From Stenocarpella maydis (taxonomy: Eukaryota > Ascomycota > Sordariomycetes > Diaporthales > Diaporthaceae): a stretch of DNA of 64,000 nt. Within the stretch, counting starts at the first letter, position 1; each line of letters begins with the position of its first letter. Positions 55,638-64,000 of the stretch are shown in pieces. Position numbers and translations under genes: made by a program. The notes beneath the pieces were generated by a model, which had not been told where the DNA came from, did not search any database, and saw only the letters and a list, made by a program, of their open reading frames with translations. The stretch is from contig NQMI01000140.1 of NCBI GenBank assembly GCA_002270565.1, positions 54,685-118,684 of the forward strand, in the 5' to 3' direction.

Positions 55638-58228
55638 CTAGAAACCCCTAGACATCAGCACCTGCATCTCCTCAGCGAACCAGCCGGCCTTGGTGTCCTC
55701 ATCGAGGGCCTTGGCGCTCTCGGCGACCTTGAGGATGTTCTTGATGCCGACGCCGACCTGGTTGGAGCCCTGCGTGGCCTCGGCGACGAGGTTCATGGCC
55801 TCGACCATGGACGAGCCGTCGCGGAAGGTCTGCTGCTCGCGCAGCACCAGCTCCAGCTCGTTGAGCCCGCTCAGGCTCGGCACGGCGATCTCCTTGTCAA
55901 AGACCGTGTCCGTGAAGTCGAGCTGCTGCAGGACGCCACGCCGCGACGTGGTGCCCATCACCAGGAGGCGGTGGTTCTGTTTATAGCCACGTCAGTACCG
56001 AGTCTTTTCACAAAAGGGAAACAGAAAAGCACTTGTCCGAAGACGATCAACAGGTGAGGGTTCAATACCTTTGGCGGCACTGTGCGGAGGAGCGCCCTGA
56101 GGGTTTGAAGAACGAGGTTCGACATGCGCGGGCCGACAGGGTTCCACTCGATGAGGCCTTCGATATCATCCACGATCAGGATACTCAAGGGCGACTTGAA
56201 CGCGTCCGTGAAGTATTTGTGGATTTGGTCACTCTTGGCGTTCTCGCTGCGGTAACTGACCAGCAGCTCAGGGGAGATGACCTTGATAAAGGGGAAGTCG
56301 GACATCTGCGCGATGTGCGCAGCGAGCGAGGTCTTTCCGCTGCCGCTGGGGCCGTGGAACAGCAGGGAGACGTTGGGCGACCTGGTGTTGGCGCTCCGGA
56401 GGCCATCGACATAGATCATACAAGACTGGATGACCCTGTCGACGTTGCTTGAGAATGGGATAATGCCATAGATGATGGACTTGGTTAGCTCATCCTCAGA
56501 TACACCGAAAGCTGGCGTGACTTCGGAGAGCGCACCGAGGAAATCCTGCCGTGTGATGACGAGATCTGCCGCATCGCTTGAGATGCCGGCCATGGTGCCG
56601 GCCTTTGTATGCCTGCTGAAGGCGAAAGAGGCTGCGCTCTTGCACAGACCGTTGATCTCAGCACCAGAAAAGTTCTTGGTCAGACCGGCAAGCTCTGCCA
56701 AATCCACGTCCCCTGCGAGCCTCCCGTTTTCCTTCATCTTTCTGGTGTGAATTCCCAGGATCTGCTGCCGACCTTTCTCGTCGGGAAGGCTGATCTCGAC
56801 CTGCACCTCGAGACGGCCAGGTCGCAGGAGCGCGTCGTCGATCATGTCCTTTCGGTTGGTCATACCGATGAGCAGAATATTGTTCAGCTGATCTACACCA
56901 TCCAGCTTACTGAGCAGCTGGTTCACCACGCTGTCGCCCACGCCTGTGCCGCCACCAGCACCCGAGCCTCGCTGCTTGCACACAGCGTCCAGCTCGTCGA
57001 AGATGATGACGTGGAGCTCGCTGTCGTCGCCCTTTTCCTTGTACTCCTTCTCCGCGTCTGCGAACAGCTTCCTGATGTTCTCCTCGGACTGGCCGACGAA
57101 CTTGTTCAGGACCTCAGGGCCGTTGATGACCTTGGGCTCTCTGGCTTGGAGCATCTTTCCGATCTGACGTGCAATCAACGTCTTTCCCGTTCCCGGGGGC
57201 CCATAGAGGAGAATCCCCTTGACGTGAAGCAGGCCCAGCTGATCGATGACGGAGGGTGGGAAAATCCGAGACGCAAAGGCACGGCGGAAAACAGTGGCGA
57301 ACTCATCGTCCAAACCACCAATACCCAAGTTTGCGAAGTTGAAGTCGGGCCGCACAACAGCATTTGCGCCGCGCCTCGGAGCGCCCGTCATGTTTATGGC
57401 CGGTATGTTGGAGTCCGGGGGCAGGGCCGCCTTTTGGAAGAACACCTGGGTGCCCTCACCCAGAAGACCCCTTGTGAGGGGATTTTCGTCGGGTGTGGCC
57501 AGGAGATCAGTCGCCTGGCCTGCCTTTACAGATTTGTCGAGGGGCTTATCGACCAAGGAAACACCCTTGACAACGCATCGAAAAGGGATATCCTCGGGCC
57601 CAACACGGAGGATCATTTGCAAACCAGGGGCCAAGATTTGACCCTGGAACCTCTTGATGAAGAGAGCCTGGAGCTCTTCATGTTTGATTGGGGACGTCCT
57701 CTTGGGTATACTTGCATACCCGATGGAAACATCGGCCGAGCCAAGGTATGCGTTTGGCCCAAGCTCGATAGGGTTGAACGTCTCGGCCTCGACCCTGTCG
57801 GTGAGGGCCACATTCAAGGTCTTGCGGTGCGGTTCGCCGAACCAGATGTAACCATGCTCGACGAGATAGAAGGGCCTGACAGTGATGACATATTCACGTC
57901 CCCTGAGGGATATCCTCAGGAAGGCGGTTTCGCCATCGGCCAGGCCCCAGTCCTGGGCGTTCACAGCAGCTATGTTGCTTCTGTGGTAGCCATCGAGGTC
58001 CTGCTTTGGGATTTGCGACTGATCCTTGAGGGCCAAGGTGAGCCTATTGCGCTGGCCGCCGGCGGGCGCGGGGGGTCTGTTGGAGCTCGGGCGAGGCGGC
58101 GCCTGGGCGTAAGGGTCCTGGCCGGCTGGTCGCATTGGCCGTGGTTGAGGTTGCGGCTGGGGTGCTCGTCCGTATGCATAACGGGGGTCCTTCTCCGGAA
58201 GGCCACCGCCGGGAGGGAGTCTGCTCAT
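55638..58228 (-). CDS. SEC18: Sec18/NSF vesicular-fusion AAA ATPase
   Basis: Two exons: 58228-56069 and 55976-55638, with a 92-nt intron; joined length is 832 residues. A Pro/Gln-rich N-terminus (MSRLPPGGGLPEKDPRYAYG) precedes the N domain (RNRLTLALKDQS onward), which binds alpha-SNAP. D1 has Walker A GPPGTGKT (about residue 343), Walker B VIIFDELDAVCKQRG and the second-region motif MTNRKDMIDDALLRPGRLEV. D2 has Walker A GPSGSGKTSLAAH (about residue 626) and ILIVDDIEGLIEW. Exon 2 carries the D2 end (NHRLLVMGTTSRRGVLQQLD). The protein disassembles SNARE complexes after membrane fusion and is essential in fungi. The ATG at 58228 is preferred over an upstream one at 58369, because the intervening residues do not resemble the family. 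No defect. Confidence 0.95.
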
Positions 58229-59165
58229 GGTAGATGTAGGCGTGTATGCTGGGTGCGTTGAGTGGGTGTCTGGCTCGATGAAAGAGACGGTCAGCGCCGT
58301 GTCACTAGAAGCTGGCATACAAGAGGAGTGAATGACCAACGTTGAGGCTGCCTCGAAGAGACGTCGCAAGGTCTAGCCTATGCTGGGGAGAGCCCGCTGT
58401 TCGAAGTGGTTGGGGTTGTAAAGTCGATCAAAAGGAGAGACAACGGCCGGCTGCTGCTGCTGTATCTGGGTGGTGAGATAGGATCTCTAGTCAGGAGAGA
58501 CGTCCAGTGATGAGGCTCGACAGAGGGGACAGGAAAAGTCGCCTTTAAGTCCGGAGCAGGTGGTGTGCGTGTGTCTATTGCATGCGCCGTGGGCATGTGA
58601 AGCCGGGGCCGTTTCAGACGTGGCCAAGTTCCAACACGCAGGCGCAGCAGCTCGTTGGGTCTAGCTGCCCCCACCAACCAACTGCCCGACTGCGACGGGT
58701 CCCTGATGACGTCCCTGGGGTATGATTAGTGTAGATTACTGATTACTCAGGGTCCTCCAGCGGCCTGGGCTGCCTGCTGCACTACACTATGTGTCTTCAG
58801 CAAGTCACTCAGGAGTACGGGGAGCCTGATATGACGCTACTTGTTCCCCTGGAGGAAATGCAGCAGTCACAGCCAAGTGCTATCAGTAAGGCGTAAGATG
58901 GACAAGCATAAATGATAACTAAGAGAAATGCAATGCATAATTACATGATCGGGCTTTGACAAAGAAGAGGTTCGGGAAGGAAGAGGTCATTTTATTCCCA
59001 CGAGCAAAGTACCTTACTATTGGGCCACCCTCCCCTTAAAGGTATCTCGTGCCTTATCCAACTCCGCGTCAAACCACTTGCTGTCTGAACATCATCCCCA
59101 TCCCAAACCATCCAGAGCGCAATCCCGACAAAGCGGGCGCCGGTGGCCTGGGAACACCAGCAGCC
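58229..59165. other. Divergent promoter region (Sec18 / LENG1-like)
   Basis: 937 bases between two divergent housekeeping-type genes. Short open frames on the minus strand have no domain. No further feature is supported. Confidence 0.6.
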
Positions 59166-60417
59166 ATGCCTCTGTAAGCCCTTCTCAGTCCCGAACCCCC
59201 TTCCCCAGTACCGATCGCAACCAGCCACGGGTGACTGACATCTCCGCGCCCCCCCCCCCCGCAGCCATCTCCTAGGCAGGAAATCCTGGAACGTCTACAA
59301 TGCCGACAACATCGCCCGCGTCCGGCGCGACGAGGCCGCCGCCGCCGCAGAGGAGCACGCCGCCGAGCAGCGCATGCAGGATGCCGACGCAGCCCGTCGC
59401 CTGGCCATCCTCCGCGGCGAGACGCCCCCGCCGCTCCCGGAGCCCGAGAAGCCGGCCAACCCGTCGGACAGGAGCCACATGCGCCGCGCCCGCGAGGGCG
59501 GGGCTCCCGGCGGCGGAGGGGCAGCAAGGAAGCGCAAGCGCGCCGGCGAGGACGACACCGAGTTCGAGATGAGAGTCGCGCGCGAGCGGGCCGAGGAGGG
59601 AGCGGACGGGCCCGGTAGGAGGCAGGGGCGGGAGGAGGAGGGGGAGGTCAGTATTGTGGACAGCAGGGGCCATATAGACCTGGTCGGGCTGCGGCCCAAG
59701 GACGCCGACCGCGGGACCGAGGGTCAGAGGCAGTCCCTTGAAGGGCTGGCCTCCCGGCAGTGGTACGAAGGTCCAGAGAAGCTGCGGCAAAGCGCCGCAG
59801 GTACGATGTTAGTTCAAGCACAAGAAGATGGCGAGGCCGAGCGGTGCGCGGAGGCGCCTACGAGGGATGTCTGGGGCAGGGATGACCCGAAGAGGAGGGG
59901 GAGGGAGGCGGCGAGGCTGGACGCCAATGACCCGCTCACGGCCATGAGGTCGGGTGCCAGGAAGGTGCGGGACATGGCGGACGCGAGGAGGAGGGAGGCT
60001 GAGGAGCGGTGGCGCGAGCTCGAGCAGCTGCGGCAGGAAGAGCGCAGGCGGGGGAAGCGGAGGAAGAGGGAGCAGGCACTTGCGGACAAGGAGCAGGCCG
60101 AGGGTGAGAAGGATGATGGGCCGCGGGCGGCGTCACGCCGATCAGGACGCTCTGAGAAAAGGCACCATGATGAGGACGAGCGACGTGAGAGCCGGGGTAC
60201 TCACGCCCATCGTGAGGAACGCCGGCGGCGCAGGGACGCCGAGCATGCGCGAGGCCGGGAACACGACGGGCACCATGGGCGGGAGGTAGGAAGATCTCGC
60301 GAGAGGGATACGCGGCCGCGGTCTCAACGCGACAAGGACCAGGATGAACGCCACGAACTTCGTTCCAAAGACCGGGAAGAGCGCCATCAGCATCGATCAC
60401 AACAGGGGCCGAGGTGA
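59166..60417 (+). CDS. LENG1-like protein with N-terminal CIR_N domain
   Basis: Exon 1 is only 8 nt of coding sequence (59166-59173, ATGCCTCT); intron 59174-59264 ends in a long C tract and GCAG; exon 2 is 59265-60417. The join reads MPLHLLGRKSWNVYNADN then IARVRRDEAAAAAEEHAAEQ, the CIR_N domain (KSWxVxNxDNxxRVRRDE). This domain occurs at the start of LENG1, CWC25 and CIR proteins, which associate with splicing or transcription complexes. The rest (386 residues in all) is highly charged: an early segment RLAILRGETPPP, a central region with REAARLDANDPLTAMR, and an Arg/Glu/His-rich tail with RS-like repeats, probably disordered and nuclear. The LENG1 assignment rests on the MPLHLLG start and overall layout; CWC25 is the main alternative. 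Confidence 0.82.
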
Positions 60418-60713
60418 ACGGCATCACCCCCCCAGCAAGGACTACAGAGCCACAGTGATGCCAGAAACGAAGGAATGATTTTAATAGTCAGATCAAGGCA
60501 AGATACCCAGCACAACAATAGTTTAGATGTACCACCAATAGTACGATTGGTTTGAATTCCTCAATGGGATGTACCACTCGCAATTCTCCAACTGGAACTG
60601 CTGTGCTTCGGTTCAGACACGCACATATACGCATTATCGCGGAGCCAAGGCAAGGTGGTATTCTAACCCACAACCAAGGCGGAATACACGCCACCCGATA
60701 GCAAGAAACCAAC

Positions 60714-61376
60714 CTACCCCTGCAGCCAGGGAAGCCGCACCTCGACCTCCCTCATATCCTTCTCGACCATCTCAACCAGCGGCGCCGCCCCGAGGCCCTT
60801 GAGTGCAGCAAGTATCTCCCCCGCGAGCGCGGGGCTCATGCCGCCCCTGCGGTCACTATACAGGTCCACGCCCTCCTTGGTGAACAGCGTCGGCGCGAAC
60901 CACGTGACGGCCCACCTCTCCCTGGCCCCTCCCTCACCCCCACCCTCTCCTCCGTCACCACCACCACCGGCGGCGGCATCCGCCTCCCGCTCCCCCCACC
61001 CCAGGACCTCCCAGTGGCTCGTGACGAACCCGAGCAGCCCCCTCCCGCGCCAGTCCCAGGCCCCCGTGTTGTCCCCTCCAGCGGCGGACACCGTGTCGAT
61101 GCCCGAGACGGTCTTGACGCCGCCCTTGCCCGAGGCCTTCTCGTACTCCACCAGGTCGTCGACGCGCGGGCGGGGCCCGCTCGGGGCCAGCGGCTTATAC
61201 GTTATGCGGACGTTGCGGGCCGTGCGCCACATTGAGAGGGTGGAGTGGGTTACTGTCCAGGTGCGGTGGAGCCACTCCAGGGGCGGAGCCGTGAAGGAGG
61301 AGGAGGATGAGGAGGATGCGTATTTGGATGGGAGGCGTAGGGTGATGGCCTTTGGTGCGTCGTTGGTTGTTGCCAT
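60714..61376 (-). CDS. Fungal protein of unknown function, 220 residues
   Basis: A single-exon frame with a compact, ordered look: LEWLHRTWTVTHSTLSMW, RNVRITYKPL, RVDDLVEYEKASG, WDWRGRGLLGFVTSHWEVLG, ERWAVTWFAPTLFTKEGVDLY and a C-terminal helix before MREVEVRLPWL. The many Trp and alternating beta-like segments suggest a small beta-barrel (a lipocalin-like fold is possible but unproven). A Gly-rich low-complexity insertion sits near residues 136-150. No signal peptide or membrane segment. I recognise it as a conserved-looking filamentous-fungal protein but cannot name a function. The ATG at 61376 is the first of the frame. Confidence 0.72.
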   Translation of the reverse strand: MATTNDAPKAITLRLPSKYASSSSSSSFTAPPLEWLHRTWTVTHSTLSMWRTARNVRITYKPLAPSGPRPRVDDLVEYEKASGKGGVKTVSGIDTVSAAGGDNTGAWDWRGRGLLGFVTSHWEVLGWGEREADAAAGGGGDGGEGGGEGGARERWAVTWFAPTLFTKEGVDLYSDRRGGMSPALAGEILAALKGLGAAPLVEMVEKDMREVEVRLPWLQG

Positions 61377-62645
61377 GTTGCCTGGGCTGCTTGGGTGGTG
61401 ATATCTCGGGTCGTCCTCCCGAGTCGAGCTGTTACTTTGGCAGGAGGGATGAGATACGTGTGTTGCTCGATCTGGTGTAGGATCCTGGGAGGAGCTTGAC
61501 GATCAAGGCTGGCGAGTGCCGGATGTGCATGTGATGCGGGTGCAGTTATTGAAAACGTCACGCTTCGTCTATCTGGACGGGGTCTAGCTGTGAGACCCTC
61601 TCATTGAGTACGTGCAGATCAAGGATGCTAATGAAAGCGACTGCAGATTCTTATCTGGAAGTTGAGGAGGTGAAATGCCAAGGTATAATAAACCAGAGGT
61701 TGAAGTGAGGAGGACCTAGTGCCAGAGCCGCCGTAACTGAGACGCTCAGGGTCCCCCGGGATGTTTCAGGGCATCATGTCAGAGGCCTGCCCCTACATGT
61801 GTGCGTGGCTGCCCTCCAGACTTCAATGTTCGAACGGCACACCCGTTTTTCATATGCCCCACTATTTCGTTCAAACATTCTGGTAATCGATCGATCTTAG
61901 GCATTTTGTTCGACGTATTCCCTACCTACAGATATTGGATCCATATACCTCATTATACCTGTAAAGACATCTCAAACGTTAAGTATGGACCTGCCCACCC
62001 GAAGTCGCTCTGACTAACAAGGTGTGACCTGGTTGGTCCGGAACTGCCAATAGAAGAGATACAAGACAAGTTAACGTTCGGGATACTTGGAGAGGTGTAT
62101 ACACACTTTGAGAATCCTTCTAGAAGAGAAGTAGTTGGTCCCCGGAGCTACAGTAGGAGCAAAGAGCTCCCACGCCCCCGGACCCCACATCCTTCCCCCC
62201 GACCTTGACAGGGGGGGAGCTCCAAAGCCCCCCTCAGGGAGGGCCCTGAGAGCTTGGGTACTAGCCTGATGCATTCGGGCCTCCATAGGGCTGGCTGGCC
62301 GGGCATTGGAACTTTACACGCTTTACACACACACACGCACACACACACAGACACACAGAGCAACCACTAGGACCACACCACGAAGAGCGTACAAAAGCCG
62401 CCTCCACTTTTCAGCCTCCATCTTCATCGACCCTTGCTGCTCACATCAACCGCGTGCCCGGACTCAATCCTCAACCACTCCGTCCCGTCGGCGCTTTCAC
62501 AACACACAGCGGTACGAGCAACCACGACGCATAACCTCTCACTCAATCCCTCTCCCTCTAGCTCGGGCTAAAGTCGACACCCGGCCACTCATTCTCAAAA
62601 AACACGCGGCAGGACCGGACACCCCCCCCCATCGCAACCACAGCC
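61377..62645. other. Divergent intergenic region
   Basis: The 5' flanks of the unknown gene on the minus strand and of the gene starting at 62646. It includes a (CA)n tract at 62313-62357 and a C/A-rich leader before 62646. No coding sequence is supported. Confidence 0.55.
62313..62357. repeat. (CA)n microsatellite
   Basis: Interrupted CA/CG/GA dinucleotide run in the probable 5' leader of the gene starting at 62646. Confidence 0.9.
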
Positions 62646-63356
62646 ATGGCCGACATCAACTCGGACTCCGACCCGGACTCGGCTGCCATGGCAGAGGCAA
62701 TGGGCTTCACAGGCTTTGGGATGCAGAACAGGAGCGCCAGGAAGCGCAAGCTCACGCCGCCCGCCCAGACGGGCGCCAACAGCGCGCCCCTCGGCAAGCG
62801 CCGACCCCTGGATCTGCCGCAGCCCGTCGCCGGGCCGGGCAACGAAGAGGAGATTGACCTGGATAATGGCGGCGACGACGGCGGCGGCGAGGAGGCAGAG
62901 GACGGGAACGACGACGAGCCTCAGGCTGGGCTCGGCGCCCTCAGTTTCACCGATGAGGGTCCTAGTCACCACCACCACCAGCAGCAACACCACCAGCTGC
63001 CCCCGAAACCCCAGCAGCAGCACCGGCAGCGTGCAGCAAAGGCAGCGCGCCAACCCGGGGGCGGCGGGCCAAGCCCAGGAGGGCGGCAGGCAACGCCGTG
63101 GTGGGAAGGAACCTGGGACCCGCGGCTCGTGGAAAGGATGGTCGAGAACCCGTGGGAGCGGCTGGAGAAGCAGCGCGGGTTGGTGGCCCGGGGGACCTGG
63201 CCGGCGCGCCGCGGCGGCGGTATTGGAGCTGCTGGAGCTGCTGCTGAGGGCACTGCCGGGGCTGATGTTGGTGTTGCTGCTGCTGGTGGTGGTGCGGTGG
63301 ACTCCCCCGCTGCTGGTGGCGTGGAGCAGACCGGTGCCGAGGCGGCGGTGCAATGA
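62646..63356 (+). CDS. Small fungal protein of unknown function with WW-ENPWE C-terminal motif
   Basis: A single exon of 236 residues. It starts MADINSDSDPDSAAMAEAMG and then FTGFGMQNRSARKRK: an acidic/Ser start, a short conserved-looking helix (AMAEAMGFTGFG) and a basic patch that could be a nuclear signal. A long low-complexity middle (acidic, His/Gln-rich, Gly-rich) leads to WWEGTWDPRLVERMVENPWE, followed by RLEKQ and an Ala/Gly-rich tail. The two short motifs at either end of a variable middle suggest a small adaptor that binds partners through linear motifs. Function unknown. Codon use is GC-rich like its neighbours. The ATG at 62646 has a purine at -3 and is the first of the frame. Confidence 0.72.
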   Translation: MADINSDSDPDSAAMAEAMGFTGFGMQNRSARKRKLTPPAQTGANSAPLGKRRPLDLPQPVAGPGNEEEIDLDNGGDDGGGEEAEDGNDDEPQAGLGALSFTDEGPSHHHHQQQHHQLPPKPQQQHRQRAAKAARQPGGGGPSPGGRQATPWWEGTWDPRLVERMVENPWERLEKQRGLVARGTWPARRGGGIGAAGAAAEGTAGADVGVAAAGGGAVDSPAAGGVEQTGAEAAVQ

Positions 63357-64000
63357 CGCCTCGTTCCGATGCGGATACGAAAATGGGGGCCAAGATTATC
63401 CCACCAGCCGGTTGGGGCGGCTGCCAATCGTCACCGCCGCCGCCCCGTCGCCGGTGTTTGTTTTTGACTCGCGAGCCCTTTGGTCCAGTCGGGTTGGTTG
63501 ATGCCAGAGTGCAGCATGCATCACCAGACAACAGGGCCAAACACTCTATGCCGTGTCCCGGTTGGCAGAGGTGGGCATTTGGGGGGGGGGGGGTGATGAG
63601 CCGGGCGTGGAGGGACGACGATACATGACAGGAGACGCACGATACCCTTGGACGCCCCGGGCATCGCGCCTGTGCCAATCTCCCCCGACCCGCCCCATAA
63701 GAAAGACAAACCCGTCGTTGGGGACAACGACCGAGTACACCACGGAGAAGGGGAATAGGGAGCACCATCACCACAACATTCCTCCCACCTCTTGGTTATA
63801 GTCAGGGGAAGTCCCTGACTGAGGAACCATATCATCCCTCACTATGCCACACCCCGAGGCTGATGCCAGACCCCTATGTATTGGGATAAGAAAGAGAGGA
63901 GTAAGATAAAAGAAAAGAACGTGTCACGTGACATATGGACAAGGGAATGCCTCCCTCACCCAGGGTAGTGGGCCAGTTGGAAGAGAGAGAAGAAGGGGTT
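63357..64000. other. 3' flank and spacer to window end
   Basis: Contains a G run at about 63581-63592. Open frames extend from the previous gene in other phases without domains. No gene is supported up to the window end. Confidence 0.5.

Noticed and set aside
56609..58261. 550-codon plus-strand frame
   Set aside because: Antisense of Sec18, which is unambiguous.

Overview
The window is nuclear DNA of a filamentous ascomycete, most likely a Sordariomycete. Genes are split by short (50-110 nt) GT-AG introns, coding DNA is GC-rich, intergenic spacers are long, and the gene families are typical of that group (DUF3176 membrane protein, Lte1-type RasGEF, SesB-like/NACHT/WD40 NLR, and a DNA transposon with RIP-like AT bias). 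No tRNA, rRNA or CRISPR was found.

Layout. 1-857: 5' part of an LSM14/Scd6 RNA-binding gene (minus, cut by the window edge). 4171-5894: a GT61-type glycosyltransferase with one apparent frameshift. 7048-9053: DUF3176 membrane protein. 10140-13270: a complete but dead Mutator-like (MULE) DNA transposon with 25-bp terminal inverted repeats and an 8-bp target duplication. 13998-18803: three sugar-phosphorylating genes side by side: an apparently intact ketohexokinase-like PfkB kinase, a broken fructosamine kinase, and a hexokinase-family gene with one frame break near its N-terminus. 19557-24758: a large NLR-type gene (SesB-like hydrolase, NACHT, WD40-like propeller) ruined by three stop codons and several frameshifts. 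27674-29065: stomatin-family protein. 30683-32977: coiled-coil protein of unknown function. 34880-40553: Lte1-like RasGEF of about 1850 residues. 40.6-47.4 kb: gene-poor spacer with low-complexity repeats. 47.5-53.2 kb: a metabolic patch, largely decayed: an unassigned 3' coding remnant, an MFS transporter relic, a cytochrome P450 with an in-frame stop, and an intact, probably secreted amidohydrolase. 55638-58228: Sec18/NSF. 59166-60417: LENG1-like protein. 60714-61376 and 62646-63356: two small fungal proteins of unknown function.

Interpretation. Housekeeping genes (Scd6, stomatin, Lte1, Sec18, LENG1-like) frame two accessory islands (about 10-25 kb and 47-54 kb) in which most genes are broken. 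The three stops in the NLR, and the stop and the catalytic Asp-to-Asn change in the fructosamine kinase, can each be explained by a C-to-T or G-to-A transition. They lie within 15 kb of the AT-degraded transposon, so RIP or RIP leakage is a testable explanation. Small indels occur as well. The most interesting functional idea is the sugar-kinase trio, which could be the remains of a small pathway for using glycated amines or ketose sugars.
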